From Flavobacteriales bacterium (GTDB lineage Bacteria > Bacteroidota > Bacteroidia > Flavobacteriales > BACL11), in contig JABHQB010000146.1 in NCBI GenBank assembly GCA_018695965.1, forward strand, positions 1-6,914: a stretch of 6,914 nucleotides of DNA, read 5' to 3'. The translations under genes were made by a program, and so were the position numbers. Each line of letters starts with the position of its first letter. The first letter of the stretch is position 1. The notes under the pieces are model-generated. The model was not told the origin of the DNA. It saw nothing but the letters and a program-made list of their open reading frames with translations, and did no database searches. This document shows, in pieces, positions 6,093-6,914 of the stretch.

Positions 6093-6914
6093 ATGTCAGA
6101 TAAAAAAAGTGTAAGGTTAAATAAGTTAGTAAAAGAATTCAATGTAAGTATTGATAGGATATTTTCATTTTTAGAAGCAAAGGGGATTGATGATTTAAAA
6201 CCAACTTCCAAAGTTTCTCATGATGTTTACATGGATTTGTTAGGTGAGTTTGATTCTGAAAAGAAAGCGAAATTATCTGCCGAACTTTTATCCAAAGAAA
6301 AAGAATTAGTTAAAGCTGAGGAAATTATTAAACAGCAAGAAGCTGAGGAAAAAGCTCAAAAAGAAGCTGAAGCTGCAAAGTTAGCAAAGATTAAAGCTGA
6401 GGAAGAAGCTCCTAAAAAGGATGAGATTATTAAAGCAAAAGTTGCTAAAAAAGGCACGACAGTTTTAGGTAAAGTTGAATTAGAACCAAAAACAAAAAAA
6501 CCTACTAAAAAAGAAGCTCCAAAAGCTTCTGAACCAAAGGAAGAAGAAGTTCCAAAAACAGAAATTCCTGTAAAGAAGGTAGATCAACTTATTAAAGCAT
6601 CTGCTGGTAAACTTAAAGGCGTTAAAATTACAGGTCAAAAAATTGATTTATCTCAATTTAAAAAGCCTGAAAAGGTTGAGAAAAAGAAAAGAGTAAGGAT
6701 AGTAAAAGCGAAAGTTGATCCTAATAAGTTCAAAAAATCAAGAAAGCCAAGAAGAGAAGCAGTGGAAATTTCTCCTGAAGAAGCTCAAAAAAGAGTAAGA
6801 GAAACTTTAGAAAAATTACAAGGAAGAGGAAAGAAAAAATCTGTTAAAAACAGAAGAGAAAAAAGACAAGCACATAGAGATGTTGCTGAAGAAACAAATC
6901 AGCAAGCTACTGAA
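6093..6914 (+). CDS. infB: Translation initiation factor IF-2 (N-terminal part, truncated by the window end)
   Basis: The frame is open from the ATG at 6093 to the last base, giving the first 274 residues. Residues 1-55 are the IF-2 N-terminal helical domain (VRLNKLVKEFNVSIDRI, 7-23). A long Lys/Glu/Ala-rich, probably disordered or coiled-coil linker covers about 55-160. Residues 174-220 (LKGVKITGQKIDLSQF; VDPNKFKKSRKPRR) and 225-261 (ISPEEAQKRVRETLEKLQG, then RREKRQAHRD) are the segment that usually precedes the GTPase core in Bacteroidota IF-2. The GTP-binding motifs are beyond the window. IF-2 brings fMet-tRNA to the 30S subunit and promotes subunit joining. The start is secure: an in-frame TAA lies at 6075-6077, and 6093 is the first ATG. 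The place after nusA, 22 bases downstream and in the conserved rimP-nusA-infB order, confirms the identity. Confidence 0.97.
   Translation, partial: MSDKKSVRLNKLVKEFNVSIDRIFSFLEAKGIDDLKPTSKVSHDVYMDLLGEFDSEKKAKLSAELLSKEKELVKAEEIIKQQEAEEKAQKEAEAAKLAKIKAEEEAPKKDEIIKAKVAKKGTTVLGKVELEPKTKKPTKKEAPKASEPKEEEVPKTEIPVKKVDQLIKASAGKLKGVKITGQKIDLSQFKKPEKVEKKKRVRIVKAKVDPNKFKKSRKPRREAVEISPEEAQKRVRETLEKLQGRGKKKSVKNRREKRQAHRDVAEETNQQATE

Overview
The window is AT-rich and looks like a chromosome segment of a Bacteroidota bacterium, most likely a member of Flavobacteriales. Three things point there: a type IX secretion (T9SS) type A C-terminal sorting domain, a TAnnTTTG promoter element with an upstream TTTG, and start codons that lack clear Shine-Dalgarno sequences. 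The strongly Lys/Glu-rich IF-2 N-terminus fits as well. All supported genes are on the + strand.

Layout. (1) 1-696 is the 3' end of a secreted multi-domain fibronectin type III protein with a T9SS sorting domain, closed by a strong intrinsic terminator (721-753). (2) 765-3056 is a two-gene module: an MBOAT-family membrane O-acyltransferase (AlgI-like) followed 3 bases later by a membrane-anchored SGNH-hydrolase-like protein. This is the usual pairing for O-acylation of an exported glycan. (3) 3057-3516 has no intact gene. It holds a decayed partial copy of the 3' end of the first gene (3120-3458), preceded by a promoter-like segment that resembles the rimP promoter further downstream. (4) 3517-4200 is a class I SAM-dependent methyltransferase of unknown substrate. 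(5) 4274-6914 is the conserved rimP-nusA-infB operon, with a recognisable Bacteroidota promoter and a terminator-like hairpin in the short rimP leader. infB runs off the window end.

How it fits together. The right-hand part is a housekeeping operon: ribosome maturation, transcription elongation/termination and translation initiation. The left-hand part is a variable cell-surface region: a secreted adhesin-like protein, a glycan acylation pair and a methyltransferase. Two copies of the same T9SS gene end, one intact and one degenerate, flank the acylation pair as direct repeats. This suggests local duplication or insertion with later decay. The most notable regulatory signal is the hairpin between the rimP promoter and the rimP start, a candidate attenuator for an operon that itself encodes the termination factor NusA. 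I did not find a clearly new biological system. The most follow-up-worthy items are this leader, the repeat-flanked acylation module and the partly duplicated promoter segment.
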